A DNA stretch of 64,000 bases from Tetramitus jugosus. Its lineage: Eukaryota > Heterolobosea > Eutetramitea > Acrasida > Vahlkampfiidae. The translations under genes were made by a program, and so were the position numbers. Within the stretch, counting starts at the first letter, position 1, and each line of letters starts with the position of its first letter. Positions 9,434 to 21,600 of this stretch are shown in pieces. The stretch is taken from positions 124,001 to 188,000 of the forward strand of contig OW569355.1 of the NCBI GenBank assembly GCA_937625935.1, read 5' to 3'. The notes under the pieces are model-generated. The model was not told where the DNA came from and did no database searches. It saw only the letters and a program-made list of their open reading frames with translations.

Positions 9434-10010
9434 TTTCTTTTCCAGATTTTTGTTCAATCTCCAAAATTTTGAAGTCCTTGCCACTTTTATACAACCACCT
9501 GCGGAATTTTCTTTTATTCTTAGTTCGAAACTTCCATAAGTTCCGGTTGAACAACTCCTTCAAAGGTCATCTCCTGCAAGAAAGGTCTGTCATCGATGCA
9601 AACGTGAAATCCAACATAATTGCCTTTTTGCAGAACAGGTATTAAGTGCTTCTCGTTCCATCGTTCTGGACTCACGAAGAAATGGTTTCTAGTATCCACC
9701 ACTCCATTTGCACAAAATGTCTTCATCTTTAGGGTTGCTCTTTCAAGCCGACGGACCTTTGTCTGACAAACAGTCTACAACAGATGCCGGCGAGATAAGT
9801 TTCGTGGGTTAAACTGATCATCAACGCTGCTCCTTGATGATTGAAATTAGATCGAGCCTCTCAATCGAGTATCACTGAGAATGATCCAGCTTGATACAAC
9901 AACTCTGGAATCAGCTGTGAATGATACCGGTTCTTGTGCAAGCAGTTGTACATCCAGCCATATGGACATTGATCTTGTTATCAAAAGCTACCCTCAGATA
10001 TGGATTTTTT
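9434..10010. other. Upstream region of the transposase-like gene with one small ORF
   Basis: On the minus strand 9520-9726 encodes 68 codons from an ATG (segments such as VLQKGNYVGFHVCIDD). Composition looks coding, but I recognise nothing. It may be an upstream exon or a decayed part of the transposon. From 9727 to 10010 I see no gene. This stretch also holds the 3' flank of XAP5. Confidence 0.3.
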
Positions 10011-11087
10011 TTACGAAGAGTTATTGACGGAACCCTTGATGGTGTATTTTCTGGAATAGTCCTTCTTTTCTGGAGTGTAAAACTCCCAACGACACACTGG
10101 GAACTTGTTCTTGTTCTGCTCGTACCATCTTCTCTCGACAACCTTGGCTGCGTGAGACTCTTCTGTCTCGACTGAAGCGTCAGACACGAGACGAATATCA
10201 TCTCTCACATCAAACAAGAACAATGGACCAGAAACACCTCTTGCCTTACTGATAATCAAATCATAAAATGAATAATGATGCGGTATAATCACATCCTCCT
10301 TAATAAACATGAGATCACTGGCTGCCACTCGTTTCAATTCCTTCCATTCAGGTTGTATCATGTACAAGAAGCTCTCAATCGTAGTTCCCTTCTTGCACTT
10401 GTGACTCTTTCGGTGTCCCGTACCGTCCCAATAAGAATACGTCACATCAATCTCCTCTTGCTTAATTTGTTCTTGTTGTTCCAACCATTGTCTCTTGAGG
10501 ATCTCTCGTTGTCTCTGCTCTTCTTCATCTCTCTCTCTATCGGGCAACAAAATGGAAGAACTAACCGAGGGATCATGCTCCAGTTTTTGCCTCTTTGTTT
10601 CTTCTTGTTGTTGAGTAGCATCCACAGTTGTCTTTTCAGCCGAAGACGACGACGACGATGACAACAACAACAATTGTTGTTCCTCTTGTTCTAAATCTTC
10701 TTGAAAGGACAAGACGTGTTTTTTGAGTTCACGTTTACGCTTTTTTGATTTTTTAGCACCAGCACCACCACTTCCATTCTCACCTCTTGATGCCATCGTC
10801 GTCCCTTGCTGCAGTTTCTGTTCATCAATGAGCTGTTGCTGTTTTTGTTCGAGTTCAATTTGTCTCTTTTGAAAATCTTCCAATGTGACCAGTCCGATCG
10901 TGTCCTTTTTGAGTCTCTCCTCTGCTGCAGTTGCAGAATTTTTTGCAAATTTTGAGGTCATTCCTGCCACCTTTTGTGTTTCATTCTGTAGCTTTTGAAT
11001 TTCTTCATGGTATTTTTGTTGTTGACGAGAACGTTCCTTTTCCAATTGTTTGATTTTGTTGTTGGATGGTCCAATGTAGTCTGCCAT
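10011..11087 (-). CDS. XAP5/FAM50 family nuclear protein
   Basis: The 358-residue protein matches the XAP5 (FAM50A/B) family of nuclear proteins linked to spliceosome function in animals, to circadian timing in plants and to ciliary gene control in Chlamydomonas. The N-terminal half is a charged coiled coil with a lysine-rich nuclear signal (KKSKKRKRELKKH). The conserved C-terminal half starts at about residue 212 (VTYSYWDGTGHRKSHKCKKG). It includes the signatures IQPEWKELKRVAASDLMFIK and IIPHHYSFYDLI, and ends in the RRWYEQNKNKFP and WEFY segment. Length matches family members. It is divergent from TBCC with 122 bp between the ATGs, so a shared promoter is likely. Confidence 0.93.
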   Translation of the reverse strand: MADYIGPSNNKIKQLEKERSRQQQKYHEEIQKLQNETQKVAGMTSKFAKNSATAAEERLKKDTIGLVTLEDFQKRQIELEQKQQQLIDEQKLQQGTTMASRGENGSGGAGAKKSKKRKRELKKHVLSFQEDLEQEEQQLLLLSSSSSSSAEKTTVDATQQQEETKRQKLEHDPSVSSSILLPDRERDEEEQRQREILKRQWLEQQEQIKQEEIDVTYSYWDGTGHRKSHKCKKGTTIESFLYMIQPEWKELKRVAASDLMFIKEDVIIPHHYSFYDLIISKARGVSGPLFLFDVRDDIRLVSDASVETEESHAAKVVERRWYEQNKNKFPVCRWEFYTPEKKDYSRKYTIKGSVNNSS

Positions 11088-11209
11088 TTTTTGTTGTTAT
11101 TGGTTATGGGTTGTTTTTCTTTTGCGAATTGTTTGTTCGTCGTTTTGATTTATGCATGGTTCAAAGAGGAATATTTTCAATTAATTTTGGCGCCAAACAA
11201 ACAGCGAAA

Positions 11210-12339
11210 ATGCAAAACAACGACCCGATCAGGCATTACGAGAAGAGCAACAATGTGGCAATGAGTGAAGAAGATTTGTTTGAACAAAAGAAACAACAAG
11301 TGTTTGCGCGATTGGCTCAACGTCACGAAAAATATAAGAGCTCAATCACTGACGAAGAAAATGAACACAATAATGATAAGGAAGATGAAAACTCTGCGAT
11401 TACAAAATTCTGGAATGATTTTAATCACCTGAGTCAAAGTATGTTTGTTTTTGTTGTTTTGTCAAGGAAAATACTCGCTTACAAAAAAGTTTACAATGAA
11501 TGAACAAAGATGTAAGTTTTACGATTGACAATGTGGATCGCAATGTGTGTATAAAGGAGGCAATGCAAAATCTTTTGAATGCTCATATGCACTTGTTGAT
11601 GCCGTATGATATTCGTCAAGCGGATGAGAAGATTAAGATGTTTGAGAATCAGATTCAAGAGTCGCGGAATGCCAAAATGAAGAAGACAAAGTTTTCCTTT
11701 TCTTCGAGAAAGTCTGCTCCAGTGTCTTCGAGTGCAATGAAACCAGAAGTCACTTCGAATGTGTCGTCGAGTCGAACACAGATATCGTCTTCACAACAGT
11801 TTGTCATTCCCGACAGAGCCAAATCGTTTTGCGCGATTAATGATAAGCACTTTGTTATTACGGCTCCCGTGTATGGCAACGACGAAGAAAAGTTAGAAAT
11901 TAAGCCTGATGATGACATTGTTTTGTCTGATTGCGAGAATGCTACGATTACGATGTGTTGTGTCCTTGGTGCTGCATATTTGAAGAACCTAACGAATTGC
12001 AAGATATTGCTTGGCCCGATCAAAAGCTCTATCTTTATTCAAAATTGTACAAATTGTGTGTTTGCTCTCGCATCGAAGCAAATTCGAATCCACACATCCG
12101 AGAACTGTGACTTTTATGTTTTTGCTAGGAGTAATCCAATCATCGAACACTGTAAGAATGTTCGATTTGGCGCTTACAATCTCCACTATAAAGGAGTAGA
12201 AAACCAATTTACCATGGCTAATTTTGATTACTCAACGAACGATATGTGGAACGAAGTGAAGGACTTTAATTGGTTGGGGTCAACAAAATCTCCCAACTGG
12301 TCCACCATCGAGAATACTCTGCCAATACGACTTGAATAA
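11210..12339 (+). CDS. TBCC: Tubulin-binding cofactor C
   Basis: Two exons join in frame: 11210-11438 and 11510-12339, with a 71-bp intron (donor GTATGT, acceptor CAAAG, phase 1), giving 352 residues. The N-terminal part is a helical, spectrin-like tubulin-binding region (about 15-110). After a Ser-rich linker the TBCC beta-helix domain runs from about residue 175. It contains the family motif KQIRIHTSENCDFYV, whose Arg is the arginine finger that stimulates GTP hydrolysis on beta-tubulin. Cofactor C completes folding of the tubulin heterodimer in the cytosol. It is needed when flagellar or spindle microtubules are made. The gene ends 10 bp from the convergent gene. Confidence 0.92.
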
Positions 12340-12349
12340 ACTTAGAAAT

Positions 12350-15300
12350 TTATCCTCCTTCAAGGCTTTGCGATTTGTAGTTCCAAATTCCACCTTTGGG
12401 AGTTATCTCTTTCATCCTCCGATTTCTGCTCAGCAATTCAGGTTCGAAGGTGCATTGATCCAGTTCGTCTTGTTCCTTCACTTGTTTAGCAAGCTCAATA
12501 CGCTGTCTCTTTTGTTGTTCAGCGGCATGCAACTCCTCATACCGGTGGAGCTGTCCATCCTTCCTTTCTAACCTTTGTTTGTCTAGTTCTTTTGAGCGTG
12601 CGTTTATCCTTGGTTGGAAACGCAATTCTTTTCGAACTTCATTCTCGATCATACCAAACTGAAATTGATTTTGAAGCAGCTTGATTTCTTGTGATACTGC
12701 CTCTACATTGATCGACTCATTACTGTACAATATTCTTTCAAATTGAGAAAAGGACAACGAAATGTCACCCAGGCTACTAAGTACATCAACAACATTCTCC
12801 AGTGCTCCTCCCTCAGGTAAGTTGAGCTTTCTAACCATTTGTTTGAGAGTATTGGGATGTATTTTTGCATCCCTGAAACTATCTTCGAGGAGAAAATACT
12901 TATAGAGAGAGAAAAGTCTCTTTCTCTTCATCTCCTTCATAATTTGATCACTCTTCTGGTTTGTGAAAACAGATTGGTGTTTGTCCCGTATGTAGTTTTC
13001 GTATTGCTCCCCAACAAAACGTTTCCTATCTCGTTCCTCTTTACTTCTTTCGTACAAAAGCTCGCCTCTGTCTACGCTTGTCCGCAAAATGTTGGATGAG
13101 GGGTTAATCGCAGGTTTAAATGTGGCATTCTCCTCTTTGAGCAATTGATCTCTAATGGTTTCCATGTGTATGTCCTTGTTTTTAGTAGATGATATCATCC
13201 TTTTCACGAATTCGCTCTCCTGCTGCTTCGAAATGTATGTGCTTGACGAAGGAACAGAAACTTCGCTCTGTGTGTCATCTTCTGCCTCCCGCTCTATCTT
13301 CCGTTCTTTTGCATGTTTGTACAACTGTTCGTATATCTGTGAATCTCGTTGCCCCATTCTCTTGGCTGCTAATTCCTGACTAACTCTATTGATCTGTGGT
13401 GCGAACGTACAATCTTTAAACTTCTCTCTTTCGTACTTTTCTCGGTCTAATTCTTTCCGAATTGTTTGACGGGTGTAAGTTAACATTGAATCATCAGCAA
13501 CCTTGACATGTGTTCCTTTTGTCAGAGTTCCTTTATCTTCGCTCTCCTCAGACGCTTGACTTTGTACGGGAAGCATTGATAGTCTCTCCCATATTCGAGA
13601 TTCTTTCGAACTCTCCCTTCGTTTTTCGATCGCAAGACGTTTTGACATATCACTAATTTCAGGGCCATCTCTCAGATGGTTGATCTCGATTTCATACTTT
13701 TTCCTTCTCTCCTGATCTGCCCAAGCTTCGATTCTTTCTTTGTGGTGCTTACCCTCTGAATAAAGTCTGTCCCAACATTGATTAGTGCTCGCCCTTCTCT
13801 TTTCTTTTTGTTGACTAGACCCAATCGAGAATTGAGGTGTCGATGGACGACTAATGTTTCGACTTGAGGACCAATCCATGCTAGTAGTTCTATTTTCTAA
13901 TCTGGTAGTTGAAGAAGATCTTCTAGGTGTTTGAACAGATTGAGAAGCTTGTGTTCTCCAATTACTTTGTCTTACACCTCTTGGAGGATCCGATACGGCG
14001 TGATTTCCCATCACTTGTCTCATGATTTCTCGGTGTCTCTCGAGTTTCTGTCTTGCTAATTGACTGCGCAATGTCTGAGGATCCGATAAATGGATATTTT
14101 CTTTCATACTCTCTTCATCAACTTTCCTCGATATAGTCTCTTTGCTAGGACTATGTTCATTTCTTGAACTCTTTTCAATTTGATCCAACTTTGACTTTAA
14201 TCTTTCACTGTATCCTCTCTCGTCAATTGCAGATCTCACAGGTATAGTAGGTGGTTTTGACCATATATCAGTTCCAACCTTCACAGATTGAGTACTCAAA
14301 TGGAAACCAATGAAATGATCAACAAGGTAATGAGCCATCCATCATGTCGTATCACTTCATCTAGAAGTTCCAATTCCCTTTCATACTTCCTCTTGTTCAT
14401 TTTCATGGCTCTTATCTGCTCCTCTAATAACTGTGCTTTCTGTCGCTCGACAAGATCTACCTCAGAAATACTTGTACTCTCTTCGTCATCAGTCACTAAA
14501 TTAATTGTGCAAACATCAATCTTATCTTCACTTATGGTAATTTTCTTTGATTTCTCATTACTACTCATCTTCCTTATACTTACAGTTCTAGTCTTTGTGG
14601 ATGCACTCAAGTTTGGTGTTCTTGCCCTAACATTCTTTGCAGTTTCAATGGCTTTCTTCTTGCTAGTACCCCCTGGTCGCTCAGGTGGTTCTTTCTTTTT
14701 TGACGGAACACTCTTTGCTGTAGAGTTGTCCTTGATTTGAGCTACTTCATTAGGAACTTTTTTGGACCGAGACTCTTTCTGGTCCTTTTCTTCCGTTCGA
14801 ACATCTTCATTGTTTTTATCGTCTGATTCCTCATCTTGCAACATCTCGTCAAAACACTCCAGATTCTCAATATCATCATCTCTTGATTCTAGTTCCCCTT
14901 TCTCCCTCTGATTAGAAGGATCATATGTGTCACAATCTATTCCGTCTATTCGCAAATTTGTTGCTGTTAACTCATCTTTTTCAATCTGATTTGTGGGTAT
15001 ATTGACCTCTGACTCCTGGATCAACTCCTCCATCTGGTCTGTAAGGCAACTACCGGTCTCTCTGATACATGTGTTTGAATATTCTTCTTCCTTAACCTGG
15101 TCTCTTCTTTCTTCGGAAGTAGGAATCGAAGTGTCTACGACTTCTTTCGGTATCAGATTAGAATTCAAGAACGACCTCTCTGTGTAATATGGTTTATCAT
15201 CTAAACTTGGAGGAGTTTTTATTTCTTCTGGGTCATCCTCGATCGTTTCAGCAACCATAAAATCATCTACATAAGAGCTACTGTACAAACCCACAGCCGA

Positions 15301-15433
15301 GTCGACCTGAGGTGCTCCTTGTTGTTCCTTGTGTTTCTTTTTTTCTGAAACCAAGCAAGATTAGCTCCCAATTTCTTCTCGAGATTGAATCATAGTTCTA
15401 CTTACTCTGTAGTTTCTTAAACAAACTATTCAT
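12350..15433 (-). CDS. Charged protein with repeated C-T-F-x-P motifs, about 981 aa
   Basis: Three exons are proposed. Exon 1 is 15406-15433 (MNSLFKKLQ). A 61-bp GTAAGT intron follows, then exon 2 at 14356-15344. The second intron (14279-14355) is less sure because its donor is GTGATA. Exon 3 is 12350-14278. The first third is acidic and Ser-rich; the rest is strongly helical. Four related motifs occur: CTFAPQIN, ATFKPAIN, LRFQPRIN and CTFEPELL. Similar C-T-F-x-P motifs recur in many conserved proteins of flagellated protists, so an axonemal or basal-body role is plausible but inferred. I cannot give it a family name. Confidence 0.65.
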
Positions 15434-15576
15434 AAATACTATCGATGGGTCCAAAAAAGGATCGATAATTGCTGTGCAAATTTCTGCTGAAATTTTTGTG
15501 AAGAATCGAGCGTAACAGAAGAAAATAGGCGGGAACCATCAATCAGTGCATTTACGGCTGAAATTATTGGCAAGTA

Positions 15577-17070
15577 TTACATAGCAGATTTGGTAGTCGA
15601 AGCAGCTGAGCCACTACTGCTACTTGATGCAGCCCCTCTCTGTTGCTCCAAGTCCTCTAATCCATAGAGATCCTTGTGAGCACCACTATACCTAAAGTCC
15701 TTGAATGGATTCGTTTGTGACTTCTCTTCTACTTCGGACGCTGGTTGATCTTCTTCGTCATCACTGTCCACAATGTTCTTAAAGTTGGAAGTATCGTACT
15801 TGTCCTTGATCTTAGGGACAATAGGAGGCTTCTCATTCCGAATCAGTGCCCAAGTAATACCCTTGAAGAATGGATGCTCCTTGATGTCAGCAGCACCATA
15901 CTTGTGACCCAATCTCTTGTTTTGATCCGAGACGAGCAATTTCTTGATCAAATCTTTGCATGGCTTGGATACGGGGATATTGGTTGGAAATTCCAACTTC
16001 TTGTGCAAAATGTGAGAAAAGGTTTCATTTTGACTTCGGCCCTTGAACGGTGTCGTTCCAAACAGCATCTCATACATTAAAATACCAAAGGTCCACCAGT
16101 CGACAGAAGACGAGTGACCATATCCAGTAATCACCTCTGGTGCAATGTACTCTTCTGTTCCTACGAATGAATTGAATTGCTCCAAGACCTTGGTATCGAC
16201 CTTGCCAGACTTTCTAGAGGAGAACATGCTCTTGATAAACTTTGGGTTTGCTTGGGTAACGGTCGATTTGGACAAATCAAAATCAGTCAATCGAATATGA
16301 CCAGTGTGATGCACCAAAATGTTCTCTGGTTTCAAATCTCTGTAAATGAACCCCATCATGTGCAAGTACTCGAGTGCCAACAACACTTCTGCGGCATAGA
16401 AACGAACAGCAGCCTCTGGCAAGCACTTTCCAGGCTGTCTCTCCAACATTCTAAAGAACTCTCCACCGGCACAGTACTCCATCACAAAATACAAGCGGTC
16501 CTTGCTGGGAAAAGACGCGTAGAGTGAAACAATAAATGGGTGATCGGTCGTTGCCAAAATTTCTCTCTCGGTCAACACTCGCTTGACCTTATTTCGCTGA
16601 ATCATGTCCTTCTTCTTCAAAACCTTCATGGCAAACAATTTTCCAGTGTTCTTCAATCGAACGAGATACACCTTACCGACATCACCTCTGCCCAATAACT
16701 TCAACTTTTCAAAATTGGACGGTTGAAGGTTTCGGTAGTCAATCGCCTGTTCAAACTCTTCGAGATTGTTAGTGGATCCACTTCTGGCCATTTCACTCAC
16801 CACTTTTTTCTCAAAGGCAGCAGCGTTCATCAATCCCTTAAAGTCACTCGTGTCCAAATCAGATAAATCAATGGATTGTTGTGATGCTTGTGCCGATGAT
16901 GACGATGAAGAAGTATTCGTATTGTTGTTGGTATTGGTGTTGGTAGTAGTGGTGGAGCTTGTTGGAGTCTGTGGAGTTGTATTGTTGGGCTGTTGTTGTG
17001 GTTGTGGTTGTGGTTGCGGTGGATGATGACCGGTCAGCGTATTGGCCAAAGTAGAAAGAAATGAGGTCAT
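15577..17070 (-). CDS. AGC-VIII protein kinase (Fpk1/nrc-2/phototropin type)
   Basis: The 497-residue protein has a low-complexity N-terminus (Pro, Gln, Thr, Asn, Ser) and a kinase domain from about residue 118. Visible are [12 protein letters not shown] (Gly loop), AMKVLKK (catalytic Lys), [10 protein letters not shown] and DFDLSK in place of DFG. An activation-segment insert of about 40 residues precedes [10 protein letters not shown]. The GDVGKVYL loop, the DFD change and the insert are hallmarks of the AGC-VIII group, which includes fungal flippase kinases and plant phototropins. No LOV domain is present, so the fungal flippase-kinase type is the closer match. NPFKDFRYS near residue 455 resembles a hydrophobic motif. 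Cell function is inferred. Confidence 0.9.
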   Translation of the reverse strand: MTSFLSTLANTLTGHHPPQPQPQPQQQPNNTTPQTPTSSTTTTNTNTNNNTNTSSSSSSAQASQQSIDLSDLDTSDFKGLMNAAAFEKKVVSEMARSGSTNNLEEFEQAIDYRNLQPSNFEKLKLLGRGDVGKVYLVRLKNTGKLFAMKVLKKKDMIQRNKVKRVLTEREILATTDHPFIVSLYASFPSKDRLYFVMEYCAGGEFFRMLERQPGKCLPEAAVRFYAAEVLLALEYLHMMGFIYRDLKPENILVHHTGHIRLTDFDLSKSTVTQANPKFIKSMFSSRKSGKVDTKVLEQFNSFVGTEEYIAPEVITGYGHSSSVDWWTFGILMYEMLFGTTPFKGRSQNETFSHILHKKLEFPTNIPVSKPCKDLIKKLLVSDQNKRLGHKYGAADIKEHPFFKGITWALIRNEKPPIVPKIKDKYDTSNFKNIVDSDDEEDQPASEVEEKSQTNPFKDFRYSGAHKDLYGLEDLEQQRGAASSSSSGSAASTTKSAM

Positions 17071-17491
17071 GATGCTTGTCGTGTCAGATGGTAAAACTGG
17101 CGGTCGTTAGGAGGTTTTTTTTCTGTTGTAAAAGTGAATATTGTTGTTATTGATATTATTATTGTTGGTGGTTTGTCCTCGGTCTTTTTGTTTGTTGGAC
17201 TCTCTGCAAGTTACACGTGCGAACAAGTGGGATGAAAGTTTTTTTGCTGTGTCTTTTTTTTCTCCGTGCGTGTTATTGTTTGAAGTGACTTCAGGCAACC
17301 CAGTTTTCAAGACCGACTTGGACGTGAAAATAAGCTTAATTTTAGAGCTGAATCGATAATTGTAATAGATTCTCCGATATTTTCATTGGAGGTTCAAAAT
17401 CAGGAGGAAACTTCGCTCCATATCACACACAAAACAAGAATCAAAGAAAAAACAAACAGAAACAAGACCACACATACATCTTAATACTTTC
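17071..17491. promoter_or_regulatory. Shared upstream region of AGC kinase and eIF1
   Basis: A 421-bp gap separates two divergent ATGs. It holds T-rich and GTT-rich tracts on the kinase side and an A-rich leader with CACACA-type sequence before eIF1. I see no convincing TATA box or other defined site. Confidence 0.4.
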
Positions 17492-17836
17492 ATGTCAGTT
17501 CAAAATTTGCAAACCTACGACCCATTCAAGGACACCGACGACTCATTCGCCAGTAACGCCATCAAGGGATTGCAACAACAACACATCCACATTAGAGTTC
17601 AAAAGAGAACAGGTAAGAAGACACTGACCACTATTCAAGGCTTGCCAGAGGAGCTTGACTTTAAGAAAATTGTAAAGGCATTCAAGAAGGAATTCTGTTG
17701 CAATGGAACCATTGTCGATGATGATGAATTGGGTAAGATTATTCAGTTGACTGGTGATCAAAGAGAGAGCGTTTCAAAGTTCTTGATTGAAGAAGGAATC
17801 TCCACCAAGGGATCTATCAAGATTCACGGTTTCTAA
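17492..17836 (+). CDS. EIF1: Translation initiation factor eIF1 (SUI1)
   Basis: The 114-residue protein matches eIF1/SUI1 over its whole length. It has the NLQTYDPF start, the basic loop IRVQKRTGKKTLTTIQGL, the core helix DFKKIVKAFKKEFCCNGTI and the ending GSIKIHGF. eIF1 binds the 40S subunit near the P site and enforces AUG selection during scanning. The protein is intronless here. The expected highly conserved residues of the basic loop are present. The start ATG at 17492 agrees with family length. Confidence 0.97.
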   Translation: MSVQNLQTYDPFKDTDDSFASNAIKGLQQQHIHIRVQKRTGKKTLTTIQGLPEELDFKKIVKAFKKEFCCNGTIVDDDELGKIIQLTGDQRESVSKFLIEEGISTKGSIKIHGF

Positions 17837-18607
17837 ACAAAACCAATTTGCTCTCAAAGGTTCAAACGGGAGAGAGAAGATGCTTCCGATGGAACGTATC
17901 TCACACTGAGGAGCATCCTTACTCTCTTGACTACTTTTAATTGTTGTTGTTCACATATGAGAGAGAGAGATGGTGTTTGAATCTTGTGATGGCAGTTGGT
18001 GGTGCTGTGTTTTGTTGTCATGACATGATTTTTTTATTTTCACAACATGCGCGACACACTGTGATTGAGAAATGCGACAACAACTGCCACAACTACAAGA
18101 CACTACCCTTTTGTTGATGGTAATGATATAATAGATGATGGAAAAGATGTTGAAACATACCATTCCCTCGAGCCACATAAATTGACAAAATCTAAATTTG
18201 ACTTGTGCCACAATCTATTTTTCTCCTACTTCCAAAAAGATTTTTTACTGTTTGTGACTTTTGGGCTCAACCAGATGCCCAATCTTCCAAGGACGAACAA
18301 TTGCAAGTTCTTTGTTCTCCTTCGTTTCTTCTTCTTCACGTCCTCACAATAACTCACAACAACATAAAAAAACGAGCTAATTCCCATATTTTCTGCTCCT
18401 TGGTTTCTGAACCACGCAAAACAACAGTCAGTGAAAAAGAAGACTCTCAAACTGCAGTAAAAAAGCAGCAAAAAACATCACGAACCGGTTTTTTCAGGAG
18501 TGAATTCGGCGATAGAAAATAACAATCATCATCAGCAATCATTTGATTCGCAGCAAACCATCATCAATAACTATTGACAGCAACAACAACAACAACAAAA
18601 ATAAAAA
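17837..18607. other. Intergenic region between eIF1 and WNK kinase
   Basis: About 770 bp. The first 150 bp are eIF1 3' flank. The remainder has only short open frames on both strands without recognisable protein features. An AAC-rich leader precedes the WNK start at 18608, as is common for genes in this window. Confidence 0.5.
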
Positions 18608-21600
18608 ATGGCAGAGGACAATGTGGAAGATCCACATGGTCGCTATTTAAGAGTATGTCCTCACCCGTTTTTCTTCAAGATATTTCACACATGTGTGATT
18701 CAAAGGAAGAGACACTAACAACGATAACAACAACAACGATAAGCAGAGAGAATTGATTGGTACTGGTGCATTCAAATCAGTGTTCAAAGCTTATGACAGT
18801 GAAGAGGGAATTGAAGTGGCATGGAATCAAGTTCGATTGCACAAGGTGCAACCACAACAAAAAGCAAAGATTCTGGGTGAAATTACGATATTGGAGCAAG
18901 TGAAGCACGCACACATTATGGAGATTTATGACTCTTGGGAGACTGTTGATGGACATTACGTCGTGTTCATCACTGAGATTATGTCAATGACATTGAAAGA
19001 GTATGTGTTTTTTATGCACTTGATGTGTTATTCTTGATTGTTATTATAATGGATGATTGAGAGAACTATGAGAGCTAAAGTTTCAAATGATTCATTCGAA
19101 AAAAAACATGTGACGAAAAAAAACACTCTTATTCAAACCGATCCAACAAAGCTTTGTGAGAAAGGCGAAAAAAGTGAGGCTTAAGAATGTGAAAAAATGG
19201 GCATTACAAATTCTGCAGGGATTAGATTACTTACACAGTCATGATCCACCTATTATTCATCGAGATTTGAAGTGTGACAATGTTTTTATGAATACGAATC
19301 GGGGTGAAGTCAAAATTGGTGATTTGGGATTGTCCATATGCATGAAGGATAAAAAGTTTGCAGTTTCTGTGATTGGAACTCCAGAGTTTATGGCTCCCGA
19401 GTTGTATGAGGAGTTGTACGATGAAAAAGTGGATATTTATGCGTTTGGAATGTGCTTTTTGGAGATGGTAACGGGGGATTACCCTTATAGTGAATGTGTG
19501 ACCGCTGCACAAGTGTACCGAAAAGTGACTCAGGGGACGAAACCTGAGGGCATTAAGAAAATACCAAACGACACCGTGAAGGACTTTATTTATTTGTGTT
19601 TGAGTCATAAGGATGTTAGACCTTCTGCCAAAGAGCTAATGTCTCACCAATTGATGGTTGATGATACTTTGGATGATCTCGTTTTTAATTTGAGCAGTGG
19701 TACGTGAATGCAATGTTTTTATTTTTTGTTTGAGTGTTGTGTAGTTCACCATATGGACGAGTATCAATAATGACTAAGACGATTTCATTTTTGCTGATTC
19801 ACAATATAGAATCCGATACGCAGGAGCGTATTTCCGAGTTTATTGCCATGAATCATAGTACAGTTCATCACCCTCCACAGCAACCTGTGGCAAGTATCTT
19901 GGACAACGAACCAGAAGAGGGAGAAACTTCTGCATTTGATGGTGAGTCTACTCCTCTCAGCGCAAGGAGAATTACTTCAGACGAAGATGTTGATATGTCT
20001 GAGCCATCAAATCCATTTACAGATGATGCCAGTGAATCGGTTACCCGTGTCGTACTCGTAGAGAATTCGTTGCAAGATGATGAAGTCTTATTAAAGTTAT
20101 ACCTCAAGTTGGGACATGGATATAAAGAGGTTAAATTCCCATTCCATCTCAGTCTTGATACTCCTCAAGCAGTTGCCAAAGAGATGGTGATGGCTTTGAA
20201 CTTGTCGGATCTTCATTTTACCATGATTGCAAATGGTATTGCTGATACGTTAACACAGGCTAACTTGGTATCGGCACACAATGGAAGGATTACAACTATC
20301 ACACAGGCAATCGAAGAGAATAATTCTCAGATTATTTTCACTCAAACTACAGTCGATCCCCATGCAAGCACAGATACTACATCAACGGTTAGTCAGGACA
20401 ATGACATAAGCAAAGCTGTTGATATGATGCTGATTGATACAAGTCCAACTACGCAGCAGTTGATGGAACATGAATTACCTAGTTCGATCTCTCATCACAA
20501 TACGTCTATTCACCTAGAGATGAACGACAATAAGCAGGCTATTCCAACCACTACGCTCAATACTACAACCACAGTTACTGTTGTACCAAATCCTAATCCG
20601 ACAAACCCAAATAGTATTTTGGAAAGTTTAGTAGACAAAATGAGGAATGATGTTGCTTCGACAAAGGGTCACTCATCAGGTTCACACACACAGTCTCCGT
20701 CATCCCCTCAAAAAACTGGTGCAGTTCAACAAGAAAAACCATATGTTAAGAATGAGGAGATCGCTGAGCCTGTGACTAATCCGGCAAAGGGTGGTGAAGG
20801 TATCAAGCAATCTGGCACTTCACAACCACTTAAAATTGACATACCAACAAAGGAGAGTGAAATAGTATCGAACGAAGCCTTTGAAACATGGCAAAAATTG
20901 GCCAGGCAGCACAAAGAGGAGAGGGCTGCATTAGAGGAGCGACACAGACATCAAAGAGAGGAGTTTAAGAAAAAGTTTCCCACTTTTGTAATTCCTGCCA
21001 GTCCTTCACACTTTGAAGCCCCAACTCCAAGTAGTCCAGGTGATTCTGAAAATCGAGTAACAGTCATTCCAACAAAGAAATTTTCGAATCTGACAAATAA
21101 GGTTATTTCTGATATTGCAGCAAGTATATCCAATGACCTCTCGAATAACAGTGCTGCTAAAGACAATAACAATTTGATAACGACAACAACCATTGTGAAC
21201 AATCTAAACAAGAAGGTTAGCGACACAGGAACAAGTGTGTACAAGATTATGACAACATCTATGCAGACTACCTCCTCTGCTGGTCCTGGTATCCAGAATC
21301 TTACTCTCGCGCAACTCCGAAAACTAAATGGACTACCAAGCTCAGTACAAACACCAACCACGGCCTCCTCGCTTGTTCATCCCTTCCAGAACAAGGGTAA
21401 TCTGTCAAGCAAAAGCACTGGTCAGTTAGATGTGAACATTAATTTGTTATTGCAGAATGCTCCTGCTTCTGAAAACAAGACAAATTTTGAAAGCAAGGTC
21501 ACTGGATGCGATGATCTCTCTTCGTTGATAAGCAAAAATTTGACATCCTTGTCATTGAAAACCTCGAATCCAGTTTTGCAGACACACCAACATCAGCATC

